In this document: positions 42,041 to 52,021 of the stretch, piece by piece
Position numbering within the stretch: the stretch's first letter is position 1
Layout of the letters: each line of letters begins with the position of its first letter
Origin: an uncultured Parasphingopyxis sp.
GTDB lineage: Bacteria; Pseudomonadota; Alphaproteobacteria; Sphingomonadales; Sphingomonadaceae
NCBI GenBank assembly: GCA_947259005.1
Contig: CAMYKP010000006.1
Span: 310,001 to 374,000, forward strand
Direction of reading: 5' to 3'
DNA length: 64,000 nucleotides
Program-made: the position numbers and the translations under genes
Notes under the pieces: generated by a model
Databases searched by the model: none
What the model saw: only the letters and a program-made list of their open reading frames with translations
What the model was told of the DNA's origin: nothing

Positions 42041-44101
42041 CTATCCTGATCGCAGGAGTGGCACCGCAGCATCCCGCTTGAACAAATAGAGCGCGGTCCG
42101 TGCTGCTTCGCCGCGCGCACTATCCAGCCCGCCTTCATTCTCGATCAGCAGCCGCGCATCGTCATTGGCGATGGGCGCCAGCTCCGCAACGAGCTCCGGC
42201 GGTGCGATCCGGAAGCCGACATCGCCCGATTGCCGGGTACCGAGCAATTCCCCCGCCCCGCGAAGCCGCAAATCCTCTTCCGCTATCCGAAAACCATCAT
42301 TGGTTTCGCGCAACAGCTTGAGCCGCGCCCGCCCCGTCTCGCTCAGCGCATCGCCGCGCAGGAGCAGGCAGATCGACTGGGCAGCGCCCCGCCCCACCCG
42401 GCCGCGCAATTGGTGAAGCTGGGCCAGGCCGAACCGGTCTGCGCCCTCAACGATCATAAGCGTCGCGTTGGGCACATCGACACCGACTTCGATCACGGTT
42501 GTAGCCACGAGCACCGCCAGATCGCCGCGCTGGAAACGGTCCATCACCGCGTCTTTTTCCGGCCCCTTCATCCGGCCATGGACCAGACCCACCCGGTCTT
42601 CGCCAAAGCGTGCCTTGAGCAGCTGCGCTCGGTCCTCCGCCGCGGCCTGATCGGACAGCGCACTCTCCTCGACCAGCGGACAAACCCAGTAGGACTGGCC
42701 GCCGCCGGCGATATGGCGGCCTAGTCCCTCGATAATTTCATCGAGACGTCCGGAATTCAGCACCCGCGTTTCGATAGGCTGGCGGCCCGGCGGCATTTCG
42801 TCGAGCCGGGAGACGTCCATCTCGCCATAATGGGTAAGCGTCAGCGTGCGCGGGATCGGGGTCGCGGTCATCACCAGCAGATGCGGCGGCTTCTCCGCCT
42901 TTTGGGACAGCATCATGCGCTGCGCCACGCCAAAGCGGTGCTGTTCGTCAACCACCGCAAGGCCGAGCTTCTTGTAGCGCACGGCCTCCTGGAAGATCGC
43001 ATGTGTGCCGATCAGGATATCCACCGAGCCATCGGCAAGCCCCATCAGCGTGGATTCCCGCACCTTGCCCTTGTCTCGCCCGGTCAGCACCGCGACGTTG
43101 ATGGGCAGGCCCGCGAGCATTGCCGAAATCGTATCATAATGCTGGCGCGCGAGAATTTCGGTTGGCGCGAGCAGCGCGCCCTGTGCGCCCGATTCCACCG
43201 CCATCAGCAAGGCCATAACCGCGACGAGTGTTTTCCCCGAACCGACATCGCCCTGTAGCAAACGCAGCATCGGCTTGTCCTGCTGCACATCGGCTTCGAT
43301 TTCGGCAATGCTCCGCTTTTGCGCGCCCGTCGCTTCATAGGGCAGCTTGAGCATGTCGCGCAGCCTGGCGTCGGGAGCCAGCGGCACGCCCCGGCGGCTC
43401 CGTGCGGATTGCCGGACAAGGGCAAGCGCCAGCTGGTTGGCGAAAATCTCGTCATAAGCGAGCCGCCGGCGCGCTCTGTCGTCGGTGGGATCGGCATGGA
43501 TGGCGCCGATCGCCTCGCGCCAACCCGGCCAGCCATCGCGGGCCTTCAGACCCGGCTCTATCCATTCGGGAAGCTCGGGCGCACGCTCCAGAGCCTGAGC
43601 CGCCAATTGGCCGAGCCGCTTGTTGGTCAGTCCCTCGGACAGCGCATAGACGGCCTCGCGCTGGGGAATTTCGTCAATTTCATCCGGCTTCACGACCATG
43701 TCGGGATGCACGATCTGCAATTCCTGACCGTACATCTCCATGCGGCCCGAAATCGCGCGTGCTTCGCCGAGCGGGAGCAGTTTGCGGGCCCATCCCGGAT
43801 TGTTGAAATAGACGAGGCTGACGACATTCCCCTCCCCGTCCGCCGCCTGAATGCGCAAGGGACTGCGCGGTCCTCCGGCTTTATAGTCGATCGGCGTAAC
43901 GATCACCGTCACCATCCGGCCTGCATCCGCCATATCCAGGGTTTCCACGCGCTTGCGGTCAATACAGCCTGTCGGCAGATGGAAGAGCACATCGACAATC
44001 TGTTCGAGCTTCAGCCGTCCCAGCGGCTTGGCCAGACCCTTGCCGACACCCTTCAGGGCTTCGATTTCGGCAAACAGCGGATTGAGTATCTCGGGGCGCA
44101 T
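42041..44101 (-). CDS. recG: ATP-dependent DNA helicase RecG
   Basis: 686 residues. N-terminal wedge/OB domain (about 1-200, GKGLAKPLGRLKLEQIVDVL). Helicase Walker A is LLQGDVGSGKTLVA, DExH motif VVDEQHRFGV, and ATPIPRTL; motif VI is HQLRGRVGRG. RecG remodels stalled replication forks and Holliday junctions. Divergent from sdhE with a 71-base gap. Confidence 0.97.
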   Translation of the reverse strand: MRPEILNPLFAEIEALKGVGKGLAKPLGRLKLEQIVDVLFHLPTGCIDRKRVETLDMADAGRMVTVIVTPIDYKAGGPRSPLRIQAADGEGNVVSLVYFNNPGWARKLLPLGEARAISGRMEMYGQELQIVHPDMVVKPDEIDEIPQREAVYALSEGLTNKRLGQLAAQALERAPELPEWIEPGLKARDGWPGWREAIGAIHADPTDDRARRRLAYDEIFANQLALALVRQSARSRRGVPLAPDARLRDMLKLPYEATGAQKRSIAEIEADVQQDKPMLRLLQGDVGSGKTLVAVMALLMAVESGAQGALLAPTEILARQHYDTISAMLAGLPINVAVLTGRDKGKVRESTLMGLADGSVDILIGTHAIFQEAVRYKKLGLAVVDEQHRFGVAQRMMLSQKAEKPPHLLVMTATPIPRTLTLTHYGEMDVSRLDEMPPGRQPIETRVLNSGRLDEIIEGLGRHIAGGGQSYWVCPLVEESALSDQAAAEDRAQLLKARFGEDRVGLVHGRMKGPEKDAVMDRFQRGDLAVLVATTVIEVGVDVPNATLMIVEGADRFGLAQLHQLRGRVGRGAAQSICLLLRGDALSETGRARLKLLRETNDGFRIAEEDLRLRGAGELLGTRQSGDVGFRIAPPELVAELAPIANDDARLLIENEGGLDSARGEAARTALYLFKRDAAVPLLRSG

Positions 44102-44172
44102 GACTAGAGACTTCTATACCGAAGCCGACAAGCCACACCAGCGCCTGTCGGCCTTTTGCTGTTGGAGTTCAC

Positions 44173-44439
44173 ATGGATCACGCCGATCACCTGAAACGCC
44201 TGAAGTTTCGCGCATGGCATCGCGGAACCAAAGAGGCCGACCTGCTGATCGGCGGCTTTTTCGATCGCTTTTCGGCGGAGTGGACTGCCGAAGAAGCGGA
44301 CTGGTTCGAAAACCTGCTCGCAATCGACGATGTCACGATCATGGCCTGGGCCATCGGAACGCAGCAGCCACCTGCCGAATTCGACGGCCCCATGATGCGC
44401 CGGATGCAGGTTCTGGATTATATCCCCATCGCAAAATGA
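44173..44439 (+). CDS. sdhE: Succinate dehydrogenase assembly factor SdhE
   Basis: 88 residues. The FAD-attachment factor motif RGTKEAD (family RGxxExD) is at about residues 17-23, followed by ADWFENLLAIDD and an acidic, aromatic C terminus. SdhE promotes covalent flavinylation of SdhA. GTTGGAG lies before ATG 44173. Its stop overlaps the mfd start (ATGA). sdhE between recG and mfd is a typical alphaproteobacterial order. Confidence 0.93.
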   Translation: MDHADHLKRLKFRAWHRGTKEADLLIGGFFDRFSAEWTAEEADWFENLLAIDDVTIMAWAIGTQQPPAEFDGPMMRRMQVLDYIPIAK

Positions 44440-47400
44440 CCGATATCCAGAAAATCCTAGAAGCCAGCGCGCCGCTGACGCTTGCCAGTGCTCCGGCTGG
44501 CTTCCTGCCCTCGCTGATGGCCGATATTGCGCGTGCGGCGGCCTTCAAGGGGCTTCCCGCCGTCTATATCGCGCCCGACGACGCCGCGATGCGCGGGCTT
44601 GCCGATGCCGCCGCCTATTTTGCCCCCGAGATCGAGATAATCAGTTTTCCGGCATGGGATTGCCTTCCCTATGACCGCGCCAGCCCGAGTTTGCGGATCG
44701 CCGCCGAACGCCTTGCCGCGCTCAACGCGCTCCAGCGCGAACAAACCAAGCCGCGCCTGATCGCGACGACAATCAATGCCGTGACGCAACGTACCCTGAC
44801 GCCCTTTCGCATCCGCCAGCTTGTCGCGCATCTCGCCCCGGGCGAACGCATCGACCGGGATGTGCTGACGGCACGGTTGCAGGCGAACGGCTATATCCGT
44901 GTCGAAAGCGTGGCCGATGCCGGCGAATATGCCGTGCGCGGCGGATTGCTGGACCTGTTTCCCTCGGGCGAAAAGGAAGCGTTACGGCTGGATTTCTTCG
45001 GCGACGAGATAGAGAGCATCCGGCGCTTTGACCCCGCCGACCAGCGCACGACCGGACGTGCCGAGAGTTTCACCCTCCTTCCCGCCTCCGAGGCCCTGCT
45101 CGACGAGGAGAATGTCAAACGCTTCCGCAGCGGTTATCGCGAACTGTTCGGCGCAACCGCGACCGGCGATCCGCTGTATCAGGCGATCAGCGAAGGCCGC
45201 CGCCTTGCCGGAATGGAGCATTGGCTACCGCTCTTTGAAGAAAAGCTCGCAACGTTTTTCGACTATCTCGACCAAGGCACGGTGTTCGTTCGCGATGGCG
45301 GTACGGCGGCAGCTTCGGAAGCCCGTTTCGAGGCGATTGCCGACTATTACCGAAACCGCGAAAATGTTCGCTCTTCGGATCCGGGCAGTTATCGCCCGCT
45401 TGCCCCCGAAACGCTGTACCTGACGAATTCCCAATGGGATGACGTTGTTGAAAAGACACCGCTCCACCTGACCAGTGCGTTCCGGGAACCGGAAGGCCCG
45501 GCAATCGTCGACCTTGATGTGAACAGCGCCCGGAATTTCGCTCCGGAACGCAAAGCCAACGCGAACGTCTATGAGGCGGTCGTCGCGCATATCCAGGCGC
45601 TGCGAAACGAAGGCAAGAAAGTCGTGCTTGCCAGCTACAGTATCGGTGCCCGCGAAAGGCTTGGCGGCCTGCTTGAAGAGCATGGGCTTGCAAATACCGT
45701 GCTGGCCGATGACTGGCAGTCTGCGCTTGGCGGCACAATCTCGCTGGCGGTGATCCCGCTCGATCACGGCTTCACGTCCCCCGATGTCGCGCTGCTTTCC
45801 GAACAGGACATGCTGGGAGACCGGCTCCGCCGCAAAACCCGGCGCAAGAAAGACGCCGATGCGTTTTTCAACGAACTGGCGACGCTCACGCCCGGCGATC
45901 TCGTCGTCCATAGCGAGCATGGCATAGGTCGCTATGAGGGGCTCATGTCGATCCCGGTCGGCAATGCGCCGCATGATTGCGTGGCGCTCGAATATGCCGG
46001 CGGCGACAAGCTCTATGTTCCGGTCGAGAATCTCGATGTGCTCTCGCGCTATGGTTCGCACGGCGACAGCGTAGCGCTGGACAAGCTGGGCGGTGAAGGC
46101 TGGCAGCGCCGCAAGTCCAAAATGAAGGACCGGATCCAGGCCATTGCCGGGGATCTGATCGCGACCGCCGCTGCGCGCGCGCTGCGGACTGCCGATGTTG
46201 CGGAACCGGATTCCAGCTATGCGAGCTTTGTCGACCGCTTCCCCTATGCCGAAACCGAAGACCAGGACCGGGCGATCCAGCAGGTGATTGCCGATCTGGG
46301 CAAAGGCACGCCGATGGACAGGCTGGTATGCGGCGATGTGGGCTTTGGCAAAACCGAAGTTGCCCTGCGCGCCGCCTATGTCGCGGCAATGGCGGGTATG
46401 CAGGTGGCGCTTGTCTGTCCCACGACGCTACTCGCGCGGCAGCATTACACCAATTTCAGCGAGCGATTTTCCGGCTTCCCGATGAAGATCGGGCGGCTGT
46501 CCCGTCTCGTGCCGGCCGCCGAAGCCAAGGCGACCCGCGAAGGCCTGGCAGACGGTTCGGTCGATATCGTGATCGGCACCCATGCCCTGCTCGCCAAATC
46601 GATCGACTTCAAACGGCTCGGTCTCGTGATTGTAGATGAGGAGCAGCATTTCGGCGTCGTTCACAAGGAACGGCTGAAATCGCTGAAAGCCGATGTCCAT
46701 GTGCTGACGCTGACCGCGACGCCGATCCCGCGGACGCTCCAGATGGCGATGTCGGGCCTGCGCGAGCTTTCGGTTATCCAGACGCCGCCGATCGACCGCC
46801 TTGCCGTGCGCACCTATGTCATGCCCTGGGACCCGGTTGTGCTGCGCGAGGCCCTGCTGCGCGAACATTATCGGGGCGGGCAGAGCTTTTTCGTCGCTCC
46901 GCGCATTTCGGACCTTCCCGATATCGAGCAGTTCCTGCGCGAGGAGGTTCCCGAAATCAGCTTCGTCACCGCCCATGGCCAGATGACGCCGACCGTGGTC
47001 GAGGAACGCATGTCGGCCTTTTACGACAAGCGCTATGATGTCCTGCTCTCGACGACGATCATCGAAAGCGGTCTCGACATCGCCTCGGCGAACACGCTGA
47101 TCATCCACCGTGCCAACCAGTTCGGCCTGTCCCAGCTCTATCAGCTGCGCGGGCGGGTCGGGCGCTCGAAAGAGCGCGCCTATGCCTATCTGACGACCCC
47201 GGCGAACCGGATCGTGACGGAAGCGGCCGAGAAACGCCTCGGCGTCCTCTCAGACCTTGAAACGCTCGGAGCCGGGTTCCAGCTTGCCAGCCATGATCTC
47301 GACCAGCGCGGTGCGGGGAACCTGCTCGGCGACGAACAGTCCGGCCATATCAAGGAGGTCGGGTTCGAACTCTACCAGTCGATGCTCGAGGACGCGATTG

Positions 47401-47894
47401 TCGCGGCCAAGGCCGGCAATGCCGGGCTGGAGGCCCCGACCGAGGATTTCTCACCGCAGATCACGGTGGACGCGCCGATCATGCTGCCCGATCATTATGT
47501 CCCCGATCTCGATCTGCGCATGGGGCTTTATCGCCGGATGAACGACCTGGAGAACCGGCAGGAAGTGGAGGCGTTTGCGGCCGAGCTAATCGACCGGTTC
47601 GGCGAAATTCCGGCGCCTACGGCCAATCTGCTCAAGGTCATCGAAACCAAGCTCAACGCCAAAAAGGCGCATGTCTCGAAAATCGATGTCGGGCCGCGCG
47701 GCGCGCTGGTCAGCTTTTTCCAGGACAGCTTTCCCAATCCCGCCGGGCTCATCGACTATGTCGAGCGGCTCAAGGGCACGGCGAAGCTCCGCCCCGATCA
47801 CAAGCTGGTCATCACGCGCAACTGGGGCGATCCCCAGGCAAGGCTCAACGGCGCACTGCAGCTTTCGAAGGGACTTGCTAAAGCGGCATCCTAG
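44436..47894 (+). CDS. mfd: Transcription-repair coupling factor Mfd
   Basis: 1152 residues. UvrB-like N-terminal module (about 1-350), RNA polymerase-interaction domain around DLVVHSEHGIGRYEGL (about 485-550), RecG-like translocase with Walker A CGDVGFGKTEVALRAA and DEEQ box VDEEQHFGV, and motif VI YQLRGRVGRSKERAYAY. The C-terminal TRCF domain begins near DAPIMLPDHYVPDL. Mfd displaces stalled polymerase and recruits UvrA. The stop shares CTAG with the convergent EAL gene. Confidence 0.97.
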   Translation: MTDIQKILEASAPLTLASAPAGFLPSLMADIARAAAFKGLPAVYIAPDDAAMRGLADAAAYFAPEIEIISFPAWDCLPYDRASPSLRIAAERLAALNALQREQTKPRLIATTINAVTQRTLTPFRIRQLVAHLAPGERIDRDVLTARLQANGYIRVESVADAGEYAVRGGLLDLFPSGEKEALRLDFFGDEIESIRRFDPADQRTTGRAESFTLLPASEALLDEENVKRFRSGYRELFGATATGDPLYQAISEGRRLAGMEHWLPLFEEKLATFFDYLDQGTVFVRDGGTAAASEARFEAIADYYRNRENVRSSDPGSYRPLAPETLYLTNSQWDDVVEKTPLHLTSAFREPEGPAIVDLDVNSARNFAPERKANANVYEAVVAHIQALRNEGKKVVLASYSIGARERLGGLLEEHGLANTVLADDWQSALGGTISLAVIPLDHGFTSPDVALLSEQDMLGDRLRRKTRRKKDADAFFNELATLTPGDLVVHSEHGIGRYEGLMSIPVGNAPHDCVALEYAGGDKLYVPVENLDVLSRYGSHGDSVALDKLGGEGWQRRKSKMKDRIQAIAGDLIATAAARALRTADVAEPDSSYASFVDRFPYAETEDQDRAIQQVIADLGKGTPMDRLVCGDVGFGKTEVALRAAYVAAMAGMQVALVCPTTLLARQHYTNFSERFSGFPMKIGRLSRLVPAAEAKATREGLADGSVDIVIGTHALLAKSIDFKRLGLVIVDEEQHFGVVHKERLKSLKADVHVLTLTATPIPRTLQMAMSGLRELSVIQTPPIDRLAVRTYVMPWDPVVLREALLREHYRGGQSFFVAPRISDLPDIEQFLREEVPEISFVTAHGQMTPTVVEERMSAFYDKRYDVLLSTTIIESGLDIASANTLIIHRANQFGLSQLYQLRGRVGRSKERAYAYLTTPANRIVTEAAEKRLGVLSDLETLGAGFQLASHDLDQRGAGNLLGDEQSGHIKEVGFELYQSMLEDAIVAAKAGNAGLEAPTEDFSPQITVDAPIMLPDHYVPDLDLRMGLYRRMNDLENRQEVEAFAAELIDRFGEIPAPTANLLKVIETKLNAKKAHVSKIDVGPRGALVSFFQDSFPNPAGLIDYVERLKGTAKLRPDHKLVITRNWGDPQARLNGALQLSKGLAKAAS

Positions 47895-50017
47895 GCGCGC
47901 TTGGCGAGCAACGCTTCGAGGGTCGGAATGTCCACGGGCGGTGAACAGAGAAAGCCCTGATAGAGTTCGCAGCCCTGCTCGGCGAGCAGGGACAGCTGTT
48001 CCTCGGTTTCCACGCCTTCGGCAATGACCGACAGCCCCAGCGAGCGCGCCATCTCGATCACCCCGGTGACGACAATGCGGTCCCGCGCGCTGCCGGTAAT
48101 ATCCTGGCTCAGGCGGCGATCGATCTTGAGATAGTCCAGCGGCAGCGACTTGAGATAGGCCAGGCTCGAATAGCCGGTCCCGAAATCGTCAATCGCCACG
48201 CGAAACTTGCTGGCGCGCAGCTCGGCAAGACGCTCGGCAGCGATCCCGAGATCCTCGATCAATCCGCTCTCCGTGACTTCCGCGGTCAGCCTTCCGTGAT
48301 CGAAACCGGCAGCATCCACCATCTCCGAGAAACGCTCGACGAAATCCTCTTCCGCCATGTCGGCGGCGGTGACATTTACCGAGAGCCGCAACCCGGACAG
48401 TGGATCGGGCCAGTTGACTGCGGTTTCCACGGCCTTCTTCTGCACATGTGTCGACAATTCGGTCAGATAGTCCGAACGCTCGGCAGCTGCGAACAGGGCA
48501 ATCGCGCCCAACTCCCCGAAAACCGGATGCTGCCAGCGCGCCAGCGCCTCGACCCCGATAATCGCGCCCGAGGTGACCGAAACCTGCGGCTGGTAAAGTA
48601 TCTCTATTTCATCCCGGTCGAGAGCAAGTCGCAAGTCGATTTCCAACTGGCTGTCGCGCGCGGCCTGGCCTTCTTCGTCCTTGCCGAACACCCGGATCGG
48701 ATGCGTATCCCCGTCGCGCGCTTCAGCAAGCGCCACGCTGGCCCGGCGCATCACCGCCGCCGCGTTTTCGTCGCCATCCTCGCTGGTCACGATCCCGCAC
48801 CGGACTTTCAGCCGGATAACCTGGTCGTCGATGATGAAAGGTTGTTCAAGCACACCGGCCAGCTGGCGCGCGGCAAATTCTGCTTCGTCGAGCGACACGG
48901 ATGGCGCCAGGCCGATGGCGAACTCCGCACCGGCAAGGCGCGCAACCAGCCTGTTGCGCATCGGCATTGCATAAATCAGCCGTTCGATCCGGCGCGCCAT
49001 ACCTTGGAGCACGGCATCGCCCGTGGCGCTGCCATAGGCCTGATTAATGCGTTCGAACCGATGCAGGGATATCAGCAGCAATGCCAGCTTCGGGCCAGCG
49101 CCACCCTCCATGCTCAACTGCGCGTCGATCCATTGATGGGCGCTGTGAACATCGCCGACACCGGTAAGATAGTCGCTTTCCGAGACCTTTCGGCGATCCG
49201 CTTCCTCGTCGGGCAGTTCGACCCATGCGCCGATGCGCTTCTCGTCTTCATCCAGCGTGAGATGGTGGACCATGCGCTCATGCGGCGCGCCCGGCACGTC
49301 ATGCGCGAACGCAGTGGGCTCCCCCGTTTCATCAAGCTTTCGGATAGCGCGTTCCGACTCCCGGGATGCCTTGTCCCCCAAAAGCTGCACAAATTCTGCC
49401 CAGGGGATCGCACCGTCATCCGCATCGGCCAAGTCCAGCAAGTCGGCAAGCGGAGGATCGAGCGCAACCTGCCCCGTTTCGCGATCGAGCTGCCAGGTCA
49501 TCTTGACGGTATCCGGCGCGGCGCGCGTCGAGCCATGCTGATAACGGCCGCCGACGCGCACCGTGTAGCGATCTGCAAAGCGCAGCGCCTGGACCAGTTC
49601 CTGATCGCCGAACGGACTGGCCAGATAATGGGTCGCCCCTGCCGCCAGCACTTCGTCGACCCGAGCTACGTCTGTCTTAGAAACCAGCACCAGCAACGCA
49701 GCAGCATTCGCTTCTACCGGTTCTGCCAGCAACTTGATGGCTGCAAGCCCGTCGTCAAAGGCCCCCCGGCTGTCGACCACTGCGATGCGCGATCCCGACA
49801 GGATGAAGCGCCGTTCCGCCTTTTCCATCCGGCGAGCCGCAATCGGAGCCCAACCGGCACGCTCGACGACCGCCGCCAGCTCATTGCGTTGCCGGAAAGA
49901 CAGCAGAAATAGCGGATTTCCGGCTGAAGACGAGAAGGTTGATATGGTTTTATTCCCTATGGACGGCCAACGAAATGCGATTGCGCGATACTCTATAGCG
50001 CATCGGGCGTCGCGCAA
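47891..50017 (-). CDS. REC-like / degenerate GGDEF / EAL c-di-GMP phosphodiesterase-type protein
   Basis: Domains in order: a receiver-like N terminus without a clear phospho-Asp (AVVDSRGAFDDG region), a linker, a GGDEF domain whose signature is LAGAEF (degenerate), and an EAL domain with EALARW, NVTAAD, EVTES, DDFGTGYSS, LKIDRRL and AEGVET intact. The GGDEF is thus likely inactive or sensory and the EAL likely hydrolyses c-di-GMP. The start is uncertain: first ATG 49829 would cut off the start of the receiver-like fold. TTG 50017 is given as a provisional start (GTG 50032 also possible). Divergent from moaA. Confidence 0.85.
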   Translation of the reverse strand: MRDARCAIEYRAIAFRWPSIGNKTISTFSSSAGNPLFLLSFRQRNELAAVVERAGWAPIAARRMEKAERRFILSGSRIAVVDSRGAFDDGLAAIKLLAEPVEANAAALLVLVSKTDVARVDEVLAAGATHYLASPFGDQELVQALRFADRYTVRVGGRYQHGSTRAAPDTVKMTWQLDRETGQVALDPPLADLLDLADADDGAIPWAEFVQLLGDKASRESERAIRKLDETGEPTAFAHDVPGAPHERMVHHLTLDEDEKRIGAWVELPDEEADRRKVSESDYLTGVGDVHSAHQWIDAQLSMEGGAGPKLALLLISLHRFERINQAYGSATGDAVLQGMARRIERLIYAMPMRNRLVARLAGAEFAIGLAPSVSLDEAEFAARQLAGVLEQPFIIDDQVIRLKVRCGIVTSEDGDENAAAVMRRASVALAEARDGDTHPIRVFGKDEEGQAARDSQLEIDLRLALDRDEIEILYQPQVSVTSGAIIGVEALARWQHPVFGELGAIALFAAAERSDYLTELSTHVQKKAVETAVNWPDPLSGLRLSVNVTAADMAEEDFVERFSEMVDAAGFDHGRLTAEVTESGLIEDLGIAAERLAELRASKFRVAIDDFGTGYSSLAYLKSLPLDYLKIDRRLSQDITGSARDRIVVTGVIEMARSLGLSVIAEGVETEEQLSLLAEQGCELYQGFLCSPPVDIPTLEALLAKRA

Positions 50018-50068
50018 TGTTCCGATCCACACTTGCTCCTGCAACTGGCCCGTTTTAGGGCATGGTGC

Positions 50069-51088
50069 ATGGCCCTCACCCCAATCGCGCCGACACGACC
50101 TTTGACCGACGGATATGGCCGGCGGATCAGCTATCTGCGAATTTCTGTTACCGACCGCTGCGATTTGAGATGCCGCTACTGCATGGCGGAAAAGATGCAG
50201 TTCCTGCCGCGCAAGGACATCCTCTCTTTCGAAGAAATCGACATGATCGCCAGCGCCTTTGTTGCGCGCGGCGTTCGCAAGATAAGGTTGTCGGGCGGCG
50301 AACCGCTTGTCCGCAAGGGGGTGGTCGATCTTGTGCGCAGGCTTGGCAGGCACCTCGACAGCGGAGCGCTCGACGAATTGACGATGACGAGCAATGCAAC
50401 GCGGCTGGCCCGGCATGCCGATGCGCTGGTCGATGCCGGTATCCGCCGCGTCAATGTAAGCCTCGACACGCGCGACCCGGACACGTTTCGCTACATCACG
50501 CGCTGGGGCGAGCTGGACAAGACACTGGACGGTATTGCAGCGGCAAAGGCCGCCGGGTTGCAAGTGAAAATCAACATGGTTGCCTTGAAGGGCCTGAACG
50601 ATGACCAGATCATCCCGATGATGCGCTGGTGCGCGGATGAGGGGCATGACCTGACGTTGATCGAAACCATGCCGCTGGGCCAGATCGACGATGACCGGCA
50701 CGACCGCTATCTGCCGCTAGACGGTGTGCAGGGCGATCTGCAGGAGCAATTCCAGCTCGTGCCGTTGGCCGAACGCACTGGAGGACCAGCCCGATACTGG
50801 AAGGTCGAGGAACTCGGCCTGAAACTCGGCCTCATCACGCCGCTGACCAACAATTTCTGCGACGGCTGCAACCGCGTCAGGATCACCGTTTCGGGGAAAA
50901 TCTATATGTGCCTTGGCCATGACGACCATCTGGACCTCAAGACCGCACTGCGGGAAGGCGGCTCCGAAGCGCTGGACCGTGTTCTCGATCAGGCGATGAT
51001 CCTCAAACCGGAGCGGCATGATTTCGAGATTTCGGCAGGGCAGAATGACCCGACCGTTGCGCGGCATATGAGCGTGACAGGCGGATGA
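50069..51088 (+). CDS. moaA: GTP 3',8-cyclase MoaA
   Basis: 339 residues. The radical-SAM motif CDLRCRYC gives Cys31, Cys35 and Cys38. The C-terminal second cluster is in NFCDGCNRVRITVSGKIYMC, and the protein ends in the characteristic Gly-Gly. MoaA starts molybdenum cofactor synthesis from GTP. ATG 50069 is the family start; an in-frame TTG at 50033 is less likely. The end overlaps the NAD kinase start (ATGA). Confidence 0.97.
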   Translation: MALTPIAPTRPLTDGYGRRISYLRISVTDRCDLRCRYCMAEKMQFLPRKDILSFEEIDMIASAFVARGVRKIRLSGGEPLVRKGVVDLVRRLGRHLDSGALDELTMTSNATRLARHADALVDAGIRRVNVSLDTRDPDTFRYITRWGELDKTLDGIAAAKAAGLQVKINMVALKGLNDDQIIPMMRWCADEGHDLTLIETMPLGQIDDDRHDRYLPLDGVQGDLQEQFQLVPLAERTGGPARYWKVEELGLKLGLITPLTNNFCDGCNRVRITVSGKIYMCLGHDDHLDLKTALREGGSEALDRVLDQAMILKPERHDFEISAGQNDPTVARHMSVTGG

Positions 51089-51861
51089 ATATCGACGGCA
51101 AATATGCGATCGTCGCCTCGCCGACCGAAGAAGCGCAGGCTGCCGAAGCCGAACTGCGCACCCAGCACCATTTTGTCGAGCTGGGCGAGGCCGAAGCCGT
51201 AATCGTGCTCGGCGGCGACGGTTTCATGCTGCAAACGCTCCACCAGATGCTGGCCGATCAGCATATTCTCCCGGTGTTCGGCATGAATCTCGGTACGGTC
51301 GGGTTTCTGATGAACGAATGGCGCATAGAAGATCTGGGCGAAAGGCTCGAGAAAGCCAAGACATTCACCGTAGCACCCCTGCGCATGGATGCGGTCACGG
51401 TGGACGGAACGAAGATTTCCAGCCCGGCCATTAACGAAGTCTCATTGCTGCGCGAAACGCGGCAAACGGCAAAGCTCGAAGTACAGGCAGGCGGCAATGT
51501 CGTGATAGAAGAACTGGTGTGCGACGGCGTAATCGTGGCAACACCGGCGGGTTCGACCGCATACAATCTGTCCGCGCGCGGCCCGATTCTTCCCATGGGA
51601 TCGAAAATGCTCGCCCTCACCCCGATCAGCCCGTTCCGGCCACGGCGCTGGCGCGGTGCGATTTTGCCAGACAGTACCGAGATCGCCTTTCGCGTCCTGG
51701 AGCCGAAGAAACGGCCCGTTAGCGCGGTTGCGGACCAGCGCGAAGTCCGCGATGTGGCAACCGTCAGCGTCTGTCTGGACACCAGCCAGACCCTCTCTTT
51801 GATGTTCGATCCAGAACATGCACTGGACGAACGCATCTACCGTGAACAATTCATCGTTTGA
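51085..51861 (+). CDS. nadK: NAD kinase
   Basis: 258 residues. The catalytic GGDG motif (residues 43-46 in VLGGDGFMLQTL) is present. NEVSLLRE and DGVIVATPAGSTAYNLSARG form the substrate site. It phosphorylates NAD to NADP. The ATGA overlap with moaA indicates co-translation. The tRNA-Asn gene follows 85 bases downstream. Confidence 0.96.
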   Translation: MNIDGKYAIVASPTEEAQAAEAELRTQHHFVELGEAEAVIVLGGDGFMLQTLHQMLADQHILPVFGMNLGTVGFLMNEWRIEDLGERLEKAKTFTVAPLRMDAVTVDGTKISSPAINEVSLLRETRQTAKLEVQAGGNVVIEELVCDGVIVATPAGSTAYNLSARGPILPMGSKMLALTPISPFRPRRWRGAILPDSTEIAFRVLEPKKRPVSAVADQREVRDVATVSVCLDTSQTLSLMFDPEHALDERIYREQFIV

Positions 51862-51866
51862 GACGC

Positions 51867-51896
51867 TTGCATCGCCCCACAAAGCGTTGCTATAGG
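51867..51896 (+). promoter_or_regulatory. Candidate sigma-70-type promoter for tRNA-Asn
   Basis: TTGCAT, 18 bases, TATAGG, ending 50 bases before the tRNA. It is an imperfect match on both hexamers but the best-placed candidate between nadK and the tRNA. Confidence 0.3.
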
Positions 51897-51946
51897 CGCG
51901 CGGCTGCTGATCGATACTTGTACCGTTCGGCAGATCTCAAGGGCAT

Positions 51947-52021
51947 TCCCCGGTAGCTCAGTGGTAGAGCAATCGGCTGTTAACCGATCGGTCGTCTGTT
52001 CGAATCAGACCCGGGGAGCCA
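51947..52021 (+). tRNA. tRNA-Asn (anticodon GTT)
   Basis: 75 bases including the encoded CCA. Acceptor TCCCCGG pairs with CCGGGGA. D-arm GCTC...GAGC, anticodon stem ATCGG/CCGAT with loop CTGTTAA (anticodon GTT at 51979-51981), and T-arm GTCTG/CAGAC around TTCGAAT. All stems are perfect. It has the T-loop uridine-54 that TrmFO would methylate. Confidence 0.98.

Noticed and set aside
48296-49912. 538-codon open frame antisense to the EAL gene
   Set aside because: The EAL/GGDEF motifs are on the other strand; this frame encodes no family.
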